A stretch of 64,000 nt of DNA from assembly GCA_903632075.3 (NCBI GenBank), contig CAHIKZ030000392.1:729501-793500 (forward strand), in the 5' to 3' direction. The stretch comes from Acanthosepion pharaonis. Its lineage: Eukaryota > Mollusca > Cephalopoda > Sepiida > Sepiidae. The notes beneath the pieces are model-generated. The model searched no databases. It saw only the letters and a list, made by a program, of their open reading frames with translations, and had not been told where the DNA came from. Below, piece by piece: positions 20,240-32,879 of this stretch (positions are counted from its first letter, which is position 1; the number at the start of each line of letters is the position of its first letter). Both the position numbers and the translations under genes were made by a program.

Positions 20240-21791
20240 AATTCCTGAAACAAGGATATTTACCTTACCTCCTCATGAGGCAGGATGTGGCACACGGCAG
20301 TTTTAAGGCTCAGGCAAAAATTTCCTGTATACCTGTATACATGGGGCCAGGTAGCAGTCTACCACCCCAGACGAGGCTCTGCTGAAGGGATCCTCTCTGA
20401 CCGAAGGCAGAGAGTTCGACCAGTACAGCTGGAGATGAATCTCCAACTAATTGCAGAAGCAAGGTTATTTACCTTACCTCCTCGTGAGGCAAGATGTGGC
20501 ACAAGGCCATTTTTTAATGTGGGATAAAGTCGAGCCTGTAAGCTCGGGCAAAAATTTCTCATAGACCCTGTAAAAATGGGGCTGTCTACCTCCCCAGACG
20601 AGACTCTGCTCTTCGGCATAGACTGGTCTGGGTTCCTCTCTGCCCGAAGGCAGAGAGTTTGACTAGCTTAGCTGGAGACAACTAATTGCTGAAGGAATGT
20701 TATTTACCTTACCTCCCCGTGAGGCAGGATGTGGCACAAAGCTGTTTTTAATGTGGGGAAAAAATGAGCCCAAAGGCTCGGGCAAAAATTCCCTGTAGAC
20801 ACCGTATACACGGGGCTGGGTATCTACCACCCCAGATGAGACTCTGCCCTTCGGCATAGCCTCGACTGGATTTCTCTCTGCCCTAATGCAGAAAGTTCAA
20901 CCAGCACAGCTGGAGACGAATCTTCAACTAATTGCTGAAGCAAGGATATTTGCCAACCGCCCCATGCAATCAGATGTGACACAAGGCCAAATTTAATGTG
21001 GGGAATCCAAGCCTGTAGGCTTAGGCAAAAATTTCCTGTAGACCGTGTAAAAAAACAGGGTCAGGTAGCTGTCTACCACCATAGCCTCGTCTGGGTTCCT
21101 TTCTGGCTGAAGGCAGAGAGTTTGACTAGCTTAGCTGGAGACGAATCTCCAACTAATTGCTGTCTACCACCCCAGAAAAGACTCTGCCCTTCCTTTTGTC
21201 TGGGTTCCTCTCTGCCTGAAGGCAGAGTTTGACCAGCATAGGTGGAGACGAATTTCCAACTAATTGCCGAAGCAAAGATATTTGCCAACTGCCCCACACA
21301 GTCAGATGTTGCACATGGCTGAATTTAACATGGGATATTCGAGTCCGTAGACCCCGGCAAAAATTCCCTGTAAAAAACGGTGTCGGGTAGCTGTCTACCA
21401 CCCCAGATGAGACTCTGCCCTTCGGCATAGCCTCGTCTGGGTTCCTCTCCACTTGAAAGCAGAGAGTTTGACCAGCTCAGCTGGCAATGAATCTCCAACT
21501 AATTGATGAAGCAAGGTTATTTACCTTACATCCCTGCAAGGCAGGATGTGGCACAAGGCCGTTTTTTAATGCAGGGTCAAAACCAAGCCTGTACGCTCAG
21601 GCAAAATTTCCCCAGCATCGTCTGGGTTCCTCTTCACCCAAAGGCAGAGAGTTCAATGAGCACAGCTGGTGACGAATATCCAACTAATTGCTGAAGCACA
21701 CCCTCAGGTATATTCTGTGCCCACTATATATAGCTACTGATATAGTCAGTCCATATAGGCGATAGGGAGTGTGGGACATTCCATTACAACA
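20240..21791 (-). mobile_element. LTR-like element (family L2) with about six ~240 bp internal satellite units
   Basis: The right end (21735-21791) matches the start of the L2 elements ('agctactgatatagtcagtc', 'gacattccattacaaca'). Internally, 'ggatatttaccttacctcc..gaggcaggatgtggcac' recurs at ~20259, 20464, 20698, 20944, 21274 and 21513. Units contain a G-C-rich hairpin 'ctgcccttcggcatagcctcgtctggg', 'gcctgtaggctcgggcaaaaatt' and 'ctctctgcccgaaggcagagag'. The left end is not delimited. The short open frames on both strands are by-products of the repeat. Confidence 0.72.
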
Positions 21792-21799
21792 GAACCACT

Positions 21800-24700
21800 A
21801 AATATAACCAAGTGAATATCAATGTTGATAAAATTATTTTCACAATTCTATTTCAGAACTATATAATTGATTCATTGTTTTTATTACAAAATATAATTTC
21901 TCAGTTATTCTTTGTTTCTTCAAAATCAGATAATCATTTGAAGGTTGTAATTGCCTCTTAAATCACACCTACTGCCATTTTACAGACATTCCTTCAGTTA
22001 TGAATTGTGCAGCAATTTATATTTCACAATATATACAACAAGAACAGAGGTATCAAATTTTTAACTTAGAATACCAAATATTTTAAACTACTCTAATACG
22101 TTTTGGGGGCTCATAGTTAGGTGGTAAGATTTTCTTTACTGGAAACTCTGGAATAAAATGAACTGAAGGGTATAAAATAAATAATATACTTTTATTTATT
22201 TTCTTTAGAGTGAGTCTTTTGATATTTGATGTCACAAAAAAAGTAGGCTCTGATCCTGCAAATTTCCAGCATTTTTTGTCCAGGTTTAGTCTTTTCTTCT
22301 TCTTCCTCTTTTTATTTGAGGGTTGCTTTCTTGTTAGTTAAGAGAAGTAGAGAAAGAGAAGTTCAAATAGAGAGAATAAAAGAAAAAGATAAGGGTTTTA
22401 AAGGAAAGCACAAATGCCTTTTTTTTAATTTGAATACTTTTTATTTTTGTTTATATACTATATTTTTATATATTTATTTTTATCAGGACTTACTACAGGC
22501 TCATTAAGTGAAGTTGCATTGTAAGGACTGAAAATGAGACATATCTTGTTACTACAGTTTTCCTGTGGTAGAAGTGTGAAAAAAAGAGAGTAGGTTTGTG
22601 CCTTTTCCTTTTATACAAATTTATACAATGCCACCTAGTCGATGTTAAGAGAAGTCTCCTGGCAGACAAGGTGAGGTAATCCTACAACTGCTTATGTATT
22701 AAGCTCTCGATCCTTTGGTTTAATCATAGTTTCATTTCAATATTTAATTGGTATAATATAATTTTTTAAAGTCCTTCCAAGCTTTATTCAAACTAGACCA
22801 CTACTTAGCATTGTAGTTATTATGATGTTTCCCCTAATTTCTTCTACAACCTTCTTCAGATATGTAAGTAAAGACAGAAGTTAAAAAAAAGAAAAAAAAC
22901 ATGGGAGTTCTTTCTTTTTTTCTTGTGAATTATACATCCAAAGAAACAGGGAGAGATTATGCCACTGGGATACTGGGCAAAGTCCCATTTTGCTGGAGAA
23001 TTGATGCTGTTTGGCATCAAGTAAATAGAATAAACTGATTGGCCTCTCTAGTTTTCATATTTTTCTTGGAGCTTACAACACCCCCAAACCCCAGTATGGG
23101 CTCACTGCATTTGACTTACAAGAATCATTAATGGGCCAGTTTGTGATATTTTGACTGTCCATTTTGAACTCCTAATTACCCTGTGAAGAAAGTTGTAGAA
23201 GGGATCAAACCTTAGCAACAGCTACAACAACAAAAAGGAATTCAAATGCTTAAACAAAAATTTGGAATGTTTACAACTCTTCTCATAGTTATAGACAATA
23301 TTCTCTCCTAAATAATAAACATAGGAAGAAAATTAAATAAATTTATGAAAATAATAGTCCATTTCTGTTAGTAATTCCGAACCACTCACAATCCCTTTTT
23401 TATTATGCTCAACCGACACACTGAATGTCAAGACCTAATAAAACAAACTTTTGGTGAAAAATTGCACAATTTAACTTATAGGAATCAAAGTTCATCTTTT
23501 ATTAGTGCTAAAAAAGAAAAAAAAACTAAGGTAGAAGGCTAAATAAAGGAGTAATAATGGTAACGTCAGCGGTAAGAAACGAGAAAAAGTTTAGTATGCC
23601 AGGCCTAAATACCGACATTACTAAAATAAAATGCATTTTATTTATGATTAATATTTCATTTTTTTCCCCTAATGCGAGAATTTATTGTGTCATTCACTAT
23701 GAAATATGGTTTTGACTTTTGAGTCTAAATGTAATTTTGTTTAATAAATCCTCCCAGTGTTAGCACGGGTAACTTACAAATTACAAACGGCTAAAAATCA
23801 TAACAAGTGACTGAGAGAATTGAATAAAGAACGTAACCAGTATGATTTTTGCTCATTTCACATTGTTTTTCTTAAGTAATTAAGCAATCAAATTCAGTCG
23901 TAATTGGTCTAACCTCACAGGAATCATTATTATTCAACCTTAAAAATGTCGTGCAAATGGCTTCAGCACAGACTAGAGAGTGAGAGATGCTCTTTTTAAA
24001 AAAATTACCGTACGCTCGTTATAAATAGCGAAGATAATGAAGAGATTTAGTAATCAATTCGGGAAATTTAAAGAAGTATAAATTTAGTTAGAAACTTTTT
24101 ACTTTATCATATGTATTTACAAAATTATTTGTGTATGATTTGTGGGTAAAAGTAAACGGTACAAAAAAGCATCGAATTGGAAATTATTTTTCTAAAAATT
24201 TTACTTTACGTTTCATTTAGAAATGTAGATTTATTTTTCTTTCATTTTTTTTTTAATCATGGATAATTTAAAGTTTAAATTTTAAACATGATGACAACTT
24301 TTAAAATTGTTCAACACAATTTTAAAGAAAATAATACCAAATTTAAATCTTTTTTTTTAACCAAAATACTGGCAAAAGAAAATGCACAGAAATATGGGTT
24401 TCCGTTATCCTCCGTCTTTTGGTGATTTGTAGTTTTATTTACATGATAAAGTTTTAAAATGTATCTAATAACAATAAATACATAAATAAATAAAATAAAA
24501 ATAAGACAGGCGAATAATTATTTTCTTAAAGTAAAGCTCCTTCTACCGCCTTCCTGGGTAACCTAAGGTTACCTTTTAAAAACTTTTTTTTTTTAATTAG
24601 AACTAAAATAAATACTTTTTAAAACGGATTTCGTTTAGTATCTAAAAACTAAAAAGCCAAATATTTTGTAAGGTTATATTTATATTTAAATTAAAAATAA

Positions 24701-25380
24701 AATAATGCTTTGTGTTTTTTGCTTACAAAAAAGTGGCTTTTAAAACATTAATGACCAACTTCAAATTTCTTGTTTATTTAATTTTAAACTTAATTCAAAT
24801 TTTAAAGAAATCATAAAAAAATCTTACATATTTTTGAGGATGTAAATTTAAGATGAACAAAGAAAGAAAGAAAAAGCAAAAAAAAAACAAAAAAAAAAAA
24901 ACGAAATAACGCACAGAGGGGAAAAAAAGAAGGAACCTTCTAAAATCTAAATCATGAATTCAGTCCATTAAAAAAGCACGGTCAAATTCAACATATTCAT
25001 TTGTCGGATATTTAAAAAAGAAGCTTTATTTTTATTGTTTAGAGGGGTTATTTTAGAGAATAAGAATAAATCACCTCTGTGATTTGTGAGACCTGAAATT
25101 AAATTCGTATTTGGAAATTCAGGACATTTCAAAAATGTGACCTCTCTTTCTCTCCACTTCCGAAATCTGCAAATTCCCCCCACCCGGCACTTTCACATCG
25201 TTCATGTAGCAGTCTGGATTCTTATATCCTCCGCTTTACTGCAAAATATAGTTACAAGCAGGTGCTCACCTGAGATTATTATTCATCCCACTATTATTTC
25301 CAAACCAAAAGATAATTCTTCTAAAAGTACCTTCGAACCCTGGTCTTATCCTAGTGCCCTTCTCGAAAAACAGTCTCCCT
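21800..25380. other. Repeat-poor AT-rich sequence, no gene recognised
   Basis: Only homopolymer and A/T-rich runs are seen (for example 24240-24260 and 24870-24905). No LINE, SINE or transposase fragment was recognised. The open frames (22316-22507, 24968-25183, 25086-25406) show no domain. It may be upstream flanking sequence of the gene starting near 25.7 kb. Confidence 0.5.
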
Positions 25381-25399
25381 TAGCGACAAGAAGGAAAAT

Positions 25400-26160
25400 T
25401 CGGTGAGAAGGAGGTAAGAACGGTTATTTGTGTTTTTTAAAGAAAAAGAAAGAAAAGACCCGTATGAAATTGGTAGGACTGCTGATAAGAATTGCGAAGG
25501 TTCCATAAAAATGATTTCAGGGTGAAAAACGTGAAAGAAAGTCCGAAGATTTGAAGATTCCAAGCCCGGATGTTGACCCACAATGCTTAAAAGACAACAC
25601 ATACACACGCACACATACAGAAAATGACAGCTGATTGAGAAAAAGTCTGGTTGTTGCTTAAGTGGCCTCTCTTGTCTCGTCTGTCCCAGCCTGAGGACTT
25701 GTTCTTTTAACCTACGCAGTTCCCGGTGTGTTTAAAGGTGAGTATATTTCCTTCTTCATGTGTCTGCGATTAATTTCCCCCCTTAGTGTATACACAAGTA
25801 CACAGCGACTTGCTCACCTCGTCGCCTCCAATGCCGATCGAATAAAAATTGGTTTTTGTCAGGATCTCTCTTGTCAACCAACCACTTCTTTCACTCAGCT
25901 AGCCACTCAAGTTAGTTGGCTGTGCGATCTTCGTATTTAACACAACCACACATTGAACAAAGCTCTCATTTCTCCATTTATTTCATTTATTTAGGCATTT
26001 CATTATTGTCCATCGTCCCAACTCGAGTTTGGATTTTCTCTGGCCTTTATACGCTGACCATGGCGAACGATGGCATGGAGTGAAGTGAGTTGCCGGCGAA
26101 ATTGAGAAACAATACCTACCACTATCATCCAGAGAAGAGGAAAAAACAGACGGAGCTGAT
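25400..26160 (+). promoter_or_regulatory. Candidate promoter and non-coding first exon of the ZNF800-like gene
   Basis: CpG dinucleotides are visibly more frequent here than in the surrounding AT-rich DNA ('ctcgtctg', 'acgcagttcccgg', 'cacctcgtcgcc', 'gccgatcg', 'gccggcg'). A strong 5' splice donor AAAG|GTGAGTAT lies at 25737/25738 and a weaker TTCG|GTGAGAAG near 25400. The flanking 7 kb is nearly free of transposons. The next plus-strand acceptor with a coding exon is at 55081, so a first intron of ~29 kb is possible. No TATA box or transcript evidence; this is inference. Confidence 0.4.
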
Positions 26161-29110
26161 TGTTCAAGGTCTGATAATATTTTTCACAGATATATAATTA
26201 TTTTAAAAAAAAATAAGAAAGAAGCTTGATTATCATTATTAATTGCTAAACGGCAGAGATTATGTGGGTGTAATCGGGGATAAAATCTCAACTTTATTTT
26301 CAACGGGGGGACCGTATCTATCATGTTCACACGTTGAAACCGCTTCCTTTATTATTACTTCATCTCTCTTTTGCTTGTACAGCATCCTTGTCTCATTTGT
26401 TATATTTCCTTTAGGCTTTTTGGTCATAAAATGAGGGATCAGTGGTCAGAATAGCTCACGGATGGTCTCCTAGCCATATGATTTTAAAATCAGTGGCTAA
26501 AAAATAAATCAAAAGAAAAGATCCTACAGACACTTTTTATCTCTTTTTCTTGCGACTACCTACACATAGGCAACGTGGGGGGTTTTCACCTTTATTTTTA
26601 AATAACAGAACGTTAACATTTATCTGACTTTATATCTCACAAGATTACATGTAATATTTTTTAAATGTTTGCTTTTAAACGTCCGTCACAAAGAGAAAAA
26701 TGTTTCAATTGTGTAACTGAAAAACATAATCGTATCTCTGAGTGATAGACTGTGGTAGTGTGTGTCTGATTCCATCTTGCCTTGTTTCACTTTTTAAAAA
26801 ATAAGTAACTTGTTTACTTTGTGTGGTAACCTGCTATAATGTAACAATATATATACCCATTTTTATTCAACTGTATTTAAATAATAAATAAAATGTAAAC
26901 TATTTTCTTTCATTTGTCCTGCTCTGTTTCTGATTTAAAGAAAAAACAACTCCCGTTAAAAAATTTTAACTAATTGTAAAGATGACGATGCTATGCTTTT
27001 TACAGTATCTCTAAATCTCTCCATCCAATGACCAGGATTCTTTTTGCTTTAATTTTAATTCCTGATCATTTTCTCTGACTGTGGTAGTTTCTCTTTAGGA
27101 AAGAAGGAAAAAAAAGTTTCACTTTTTGGGCCTCGATTTCTTAACTCGTTTATAAAAACGTGCAGGTTTTTTGTTGTATTTGTTTTTGGTTTTTTGCTGT
27201 TTTTTTTAATAGAAAACAGCCTTTCGTTTTTAAGTTTTATTCTTTTAACGTCAGATTACCCTATGAAAAAAAGGTAAAATTTTTTTTAAAAAGCTAACAA
27301 AATCAGAGAAAAAATAAAAGCAAAGACTCTGAGTTTAACATCGAGAGAAACCAGAATCGGAGAATAAGCTAGTAGTTTAATAATGGCTGAACAGAACATG
27401 GTGATAGATATTTGTAACATAAAAGGTTTCAACGTTTTTTTATAAACTGCTACCCTCATCCATTCGCTTCACACTTTTTATTTTTCTCCTTCCTGCAGAT
27501 TAAAATATTTATTAACACTGGTCTTTTTTCTTCATTACTAAGTCTTTTAATGTACCAATGCTAGGACCCTTAAACCAAGAATAAGCGCACAGTACACACA
27601 GTATGCCCTGTGTTCAATCACTGATTCATTCATATTGAATGACCTGTGTTGACATTAAACTAAAACGTCTTTACTGTTTTACAGCGAATAACTATAAACC
27701 AGTTTCTGTTAAAGTAGAAACTACTGAATTTTGCTTGGTATTTGAAATTTTGTATTGTTGCTACTGTTTCGAAGTACTTCATTTGAAAACCCTTTCGTGT
27801 TTTGATACCGTCACAATTTACCCAGGTATGATGATTGCTATATTGGGTATCTCTTGTCAATGTTAATATTTTGTATATATTTTCACCTTTTTAGTGGTCA
27901 AAATTGTTTCAATCGTTATCACTTTGTAAAGATATATTATCAAAGTTTGTTGTTAATTATTACAGAGAAACCCACTTTCTTTGATTTGAAGGCTGGGTGT
28001 GTTGTGTAGTCATGTGAGTTTTTGCCTGTATCGATTTCAAGAACAATCGTTTGGCAAATTCTCCCCAAAATATTAAGTAAAGACAAAATCATGAAACCTA
28101 CTGTTTTTATCGATTTAATTAATAAAAAAAAAATTATTCTCCATTGGAACAGAATCAGATTTCAAAATATAAGTGTTTAGTCCATAATTAATTGTATCTA
28201 GGAATAACCTTTGAAATTTTCATAGAGTATTCCTTGTGCTCTAACGAACTTTTGTGAATTTATATTTATTTAAAAAAAAACATATTTCATCCAGATTTCT
28301 ATTTGCATAACTGAACCTTTTTAAAAATCTTAATTTATAGGAGGATAAACTAAAACACAATATCTCTATCACTTATTGAACAATCAGTTTATATATTTAA
28401 AATTTCATTAGGTGGAAAAATACCTACTTCATAAAATATACTACCCCATGAGCTTGTTTAAAAATAAAATCAATATTTGGATTATACCATATCGGATAAA
28501 TATATTTTGTATACATGTTTTTCCTCTATTAAATATATTTTGTGTATTATACATTTCATAAACCTTGACAGAGCAGACATGGGAATGAAACTTCAACCCT
28601 CAATTGATCTTCAGACCATCTATCTCAAATATTGAGCACTTTTAGTCTTCTTCCATAAATATAGCAAATTTTAAATGCATACGCACATAAATGTGTAAAT
28701 GAGTATTAATAATCTATACCATGAGGTCTTTTACATCATTTTTTTTCTGTGACTAAATTTTAAAAAAAGAAACTACTTATTGGGAATGATTTTTCTCTTT
28801 CTGACATGATTTTAGTCTGTGTTGTAAAATACTAGTGTGCTTTTCTTCATATGGTTGTACATAGACACATTTTTTTGACTATATCAAAAACAAACTCTTA
28901 AAAAGAGAAGAAAAATATATATCTTGATACTGCAGAATCCAGTTACTGTCCATTTATTTTTATTACAATCTGGTTGTCATTTTAAAAAATAGTTGGTTGT
29001 GGTACCTAGTGTCTATAGAGCTTACCGTTAGTGTTTAGTATTATTAACTTTATGTATTTTGCAAATCAGTGATAAAATAGGGTTCAGATTCAACCTGAAA
29101 AACAGGGAAT
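26161..29110. other. Repeat-poor intronic or flanking sequence, no gene recognised
   Basis: AT-rich with homopolymer runs. The frames at 26243-26434 and 27639-27866 lack domains and support. No SINE or LINE tails were recognised. Confidence 0.45.
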
Positions 29111-29124
29111 TGAAAAGTATTATT

Positions 29125-29880
29125 TTTTTTATTTTTTTTTTTAATCATTTCACCTCAAGCAAGGCCAAAAAGCTACTAAAACACAAGAGAGTGAAAGAAA
29201 CAGAGAGCACAATAAAGGGACAAGAGTCAAGGGGACAGATGATGATGACTGATATTACATTTAAATTTGAAAAGATTGTATTTGAAAGGAAAACAAGAAG
29301 CTAGAAGAAAGTTTCATGAGTAAGAAATACAGGAGCAGAAACTATTAACATAGATCTTACGGTTACAACTAGCAATTTCAACGGTAAAATTATGAGACCT
29401 AACTGCCAATCTAGTACTTTGTTTATATTTCAGGAAGTCAAGGTACCAAACAGGAAAGCAATATTTATTGTTTTAATACAAAAATGTGGTACAAAGCCAA
29501 AAGGGGTGATAGGGGAAGGTTGGTCATTAATCTGTCTTATCTTAAACTTAGCCACAATTACTAACCCAAGCCTACCACAGTATTCCTTACACTAAAACCA
29601 CACATTCTTACTTACCATTCTTACTAAAGCTACCATAATACCTCAAAGTCCCTATGTAGTCCTAACTAGTTCTCATATGTAAAATTTGCCTGGGAGCTGG
29701 GAAGGGGGTAATAAAATAAGATTTAAAAATGAAACCCCAATGAATATTTACAATGAATACAATTTATATACAAGAAACTAAACAAAATACTGGTAGTAAT
29801 AAAGAAAATAGGAAAGCCCATCAGAACAATTACTGTTAAAATATTTATAGAAAAGGCACAGGGAATATGTTACTGTGATG
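29125..29880 (-). mobile_element. LINE 3' fragment, minus strand, split by a 350 bp insertion
   Basis: The tail complement 'atcatttcacctcaagcaaggcc' is at ~29144-29168, then 'ctaaaacacaagagagtgaaag'. 'gagacctaactgccaatctagtactttg' matches the same place in the copies at 40740 and 48280. The LINE is interrupted after 29459 and resumes at 29810 with 'cagaacaattactgttaaaatatttatagaaaaggcac'. Confidence 0.8.
29460..29809. mobile_element. 350 bp insertion with 8 bp target duplication inside a LINE
   Basis: AGGAAAGC occurs at 29452-29459 and again at 29810-29817, and the LINE sequence continues on both sides. The inserted segment is non-coding, starts AATATTTATTG and ends AAGAAAAT. Only weak similarity is seen between its ends. 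An 8 bp duplication fits hAT-type transposition, but a retrotransposed SINE is not excluded. Confidence 0.72.
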
Positions 29881-29904
29881 GGAATCGATCAAATGACCTT
29901 TATC

Positions 29905-31238
29905 ATATGAGTTGTTTTTTTTTTTTTTTTTTTTTTTGTTAAATAAATTCCAAATGATTTTTATATGTTTTGCAGAATGAGTAAAATTTGAATAAAAATT
30001 TGTTTCTTTGCCCATTCATGTTTTTAGCTGTACTCCAGCACAGCTATATACTTACTACTTTCTGTCTCTCTCTTACGTAATCTCCCAAGATCAGGGAATT
30101 TCGGTGGCATTTTTCAGGGAAGTATCAGGGGATTTTATTCAATGATTAAACTGGGAACCCTGTAAAGGGATCTTTTTGTTATGAAAACTAATCACGAGAA
30201 TTGGCTACTTTTTAATTATTGTAAAATTAAGGATTTCTTAATTTATGTTCAAAGATCTTTCACAACAGTAGTATTTGAGATCACTATAAAGTTATGAAAT
30301 TCAATTTTTTTTTCTTAACTCATATTAAAATGATAATTTAATTAAAAATTTAATTATTCTTCTATGTGCCATTACTTTTCAGGGCATATGCGATCATGGC
30401 TCTCCACAACTTCCTGTCCTTTGTAGCTTTTAGCAATGTTTACTTTTTTTTTTACTATCCATCCCAGCTCCTAATCTGCTATCTATTTACACAAGATTGT
30501 TAGATAGTTTACTTGCTGTTTTTTCCAGTTTCTCTTTCCATGAATATATACTGTGAGTGTCAAATTTTCCAAGCCCTTCTCCTTATGTGTTTGAAAAGGG
30601 GTACTTTTTGTTTCCATTTTCTTTAAAACTTCCTTGTTGCTCACATGCCTTATACATAGTATTCTCAGCAGCCTTCTGTAGAACCACAAAAAATTCAATT
30701 ACTTTTAATCACTTAAAAAAAGAAATGTAACTAAGAAAATAAACAATGGCTGCTAATCAAACAATTGTCTGGAAATAATTTCCACCCACCTTCTTTATCG
30801 CACAACTTTGAGAATTTGTAGTTAAGTTTCAAACTTCATTTTTAAATGAAAAACTTTTTTTCTTGATTGTTTGATAACATAGATTGTAACTGATCTTCAT
30901 TAAGTGTCTTTGTATTTTTTCTCAGGAGGTTTGCTTTTATTTGCATCTAATAACTACTAGATATGAGTTTTTATTTTTTTCTTAAATGTACTTATTAATA
31001 TGAAGTTCAATTTCCAAAATAATTATTTTCTGTAGAAAAAAAAAAAAGAAATTGATTCACAAAAGACATTACAGATATGAATAATATCCAAATTCACATG
31101 TAATATTGGATATTTTCCGATTGACATTTCAGTTTAGAGCTACAGCATAACCATGATTAATCACAGACTTAAGCAATATTGTCCTGTCATTATTTGAGTG
31201 AATAATCATTTTTCCCATCAGTAAGATTCTTAGTAATG
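29905..31238. other. No recognised gene; poly(T) run and short repeats
   Basis: A T-run of about 25 is at 29914-29937. 'gctgtactccagcacagctatatacttactac' near 30025 resembles 50838-50870 and so marks a shared repeat. 30378-30405 ('atgcgatcatggctctccacaac') is the end of a type 2 SINE relative. The rest is unassigned. Confidence 0.45.
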
Positions 31239-31243
31239 GTAAT

Positions 31244-32000
31244 TGATGTAAAGGAATAACCTGTCACCCCCCTGAGTAACTACACTATAGGTAGTAACTT
31301 CCTATAAGTATCTGTAAGGCAACAGACTATGGAGACTAGCTGCAACCTGTTCCAGCTAGACAGTCGAACTTTCTGCCTTCAGGCAGAGAGGAACCCAGAT
31401 GAGGCTCCGCCAAAGGGCAGTCTCGTTCGGGGAGGTAGACTGCTCCTGAACCTGTTTATATGGGTTCAAAAAGGGAATATTTTTGGCTGAGCCTACGGGC
31501 TCAGAGAACCCACATTAAACCAGCCTTGTGCCACATGCAACACTCGTGGGGTGGTAGCTAAATATTCTAGCTGCAACCTGTTCCTGCTACATGGTTGAAC
31601 TCTCTCCCTCTGAGCAGAGAGGAACCTGGACAAGGCTCTGCCGAAGGGCAGTCTCATTCGGGGAGGTTGATTGACCCTGAGCCCGTTTATGCAGGTTCAA
31701 AAAGTGAATATTTTTGGCCGAGCCTATGGTCTCGGAGAACCCACGTTAAACAGGCCTTGTACCACTTGCAACCTTCGTGGTGGGTGTAGCTAAATATACT
31801 AGCTGGGATCTGTTTAGTACGACTCAGACTTACACAAGAACTACTAACCTTCCAATAGTAGCACTCACTACTGGATTGACTTGTGCTGACCTTGTGCATA
31901 ACTGTTACCTTTATTCTTATTGTACTAGTTTTTACAATAAATTTTTACTTATTTTATCTACTTTGTTTTTCAAGTATTCATATTAGCATGGAATATTACA
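31244..32000 (+). mobile_element. Solo-LTR-like element (family L2) with two internal satellite units
   Basis: It runs from TGATGTAAAGGAATAACC to GAATATTACA and is flanked by exact GTAAT repeats (31239-31243 and 32001-32005), the 5 bp duplication typical of LTR elements. Internally two ~230 bp units start at about 31340 and 31571 ('gctgcaacctgttcc'). They contain 'ctgccgaagggcagtctc', 'ggttcaaaaag.gaatatttttggc' and 'cgagcctatgg'. The 3' part ends with 'taactgttacctttattcttattgtact' and AATAAA, like an LTR with a polyadenylation signal. No coding interior is present. Confidence 0.8.
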
Positions 32001-32104
32001 GTAATATTAGCAATTTCCTAATAAGGCAACATTCAGCATTCACAGCCGAGCAAATATTTTCAGGAAAATAGGTTTCTCAAGTTCAGTTACTATCATCATT
32101 CTTT

Positions 32105-32762
32105 CTAGTGTTGAGGGGACTTGCTTCCTAACTTTTTGTTTGAAATAGTGTGGTGTGTCAGCATCTTGATGATGTCATTATTTTCTCTTAAAGTTACATG
32201 TAGTATCCATTTTAACTGTTGCTGTTGTTGAAAGTCCTCAACTGATGTTTTAGTTATCTGGTGGAGTTTTTTGTTAGTGATTCTGTAGCACCAGTCCACA
32301 ATGTTTGAAGCAGGCTTCACTCGCTCAGAGCCACTTTTAACCATTCATCCGCAGTTGCATTCAGCTGGCGGTTTAGATATTTCTGAACGGGTTTGGTACC
32401 ATGCATGACATCCACATGAAGGTCTCAATCTGACAAGGCTATTTAAGAACATGACTTGAGTTTTCTGGTTAAGGTTTTGGATTTTTAGCAGTTTGCAATG
32501 TTGGGCAAAACTACCTATAGCATAGCCTATTCTATGTTCAATTTCCTTTTCTTCTATGCTAAATTTGTTATAACTAATCCATACAGTAATGTATTTGAAG
32601 TGTTTAGTATTTACTAATTTCACTTTCTGAATTTTGATGATGGATTCAGGGTATATGCCATCACTGCTTTCATTCCAATTCCAGGATATAGTTTCTGTTT
32701 TGGAAAGGTTTATCTTGCGTTGTTTTTTTTGTTTTTTTTTGAACACTTGGTACAGGATGTTG
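32105..32762 (-). pseudogene. LINE reverse transcriptase C-terminal fragment (RTE-like group)
   Basis: On the minus strand two nearly adjoining frames (32746-32345 and 32344-32105) read KINLSKTETISW, VKLVNTKHFKYITVWISY, EIEHRIGYAIGSF, TQVMFLNSLVRLRPSCGCHAW, then CYRITNKKLHQITKTSVEDF and ILHVTLRENNDIIKML. The order (motif around KTE, HFKYLG-like, KTR-thumb, CYRRML-like) is that of RTE/craniate-type endonuclease-RT elements. It is distinct from the jockey/CR1-like family elsewhere in the window. The two frames are separated by one stop. Confidence 0.78.
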
Positions 32763-32879
32763 ATTCTTTTTTTTTGTTCATGGTCATTTTCATCTTAGAT
32801 GCTTCCAAAAAATGTCAAATCCAAATTGAGCTCAATGGAATGGTTTGCTATCAGTGTAAATGTTGAGTAGGCATTTATT

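Noticed and set aside
20285..21694. Several short frames as a small protein family
   Set aside because: They arise from the ~240 bp satellite on both strands and shift frame between units.
25086..25406. Open frame of 106 codons upstream of the proposed promoter
   Set aside because: No recognisable family; composition follows the local base content; a chance frame is more likely.
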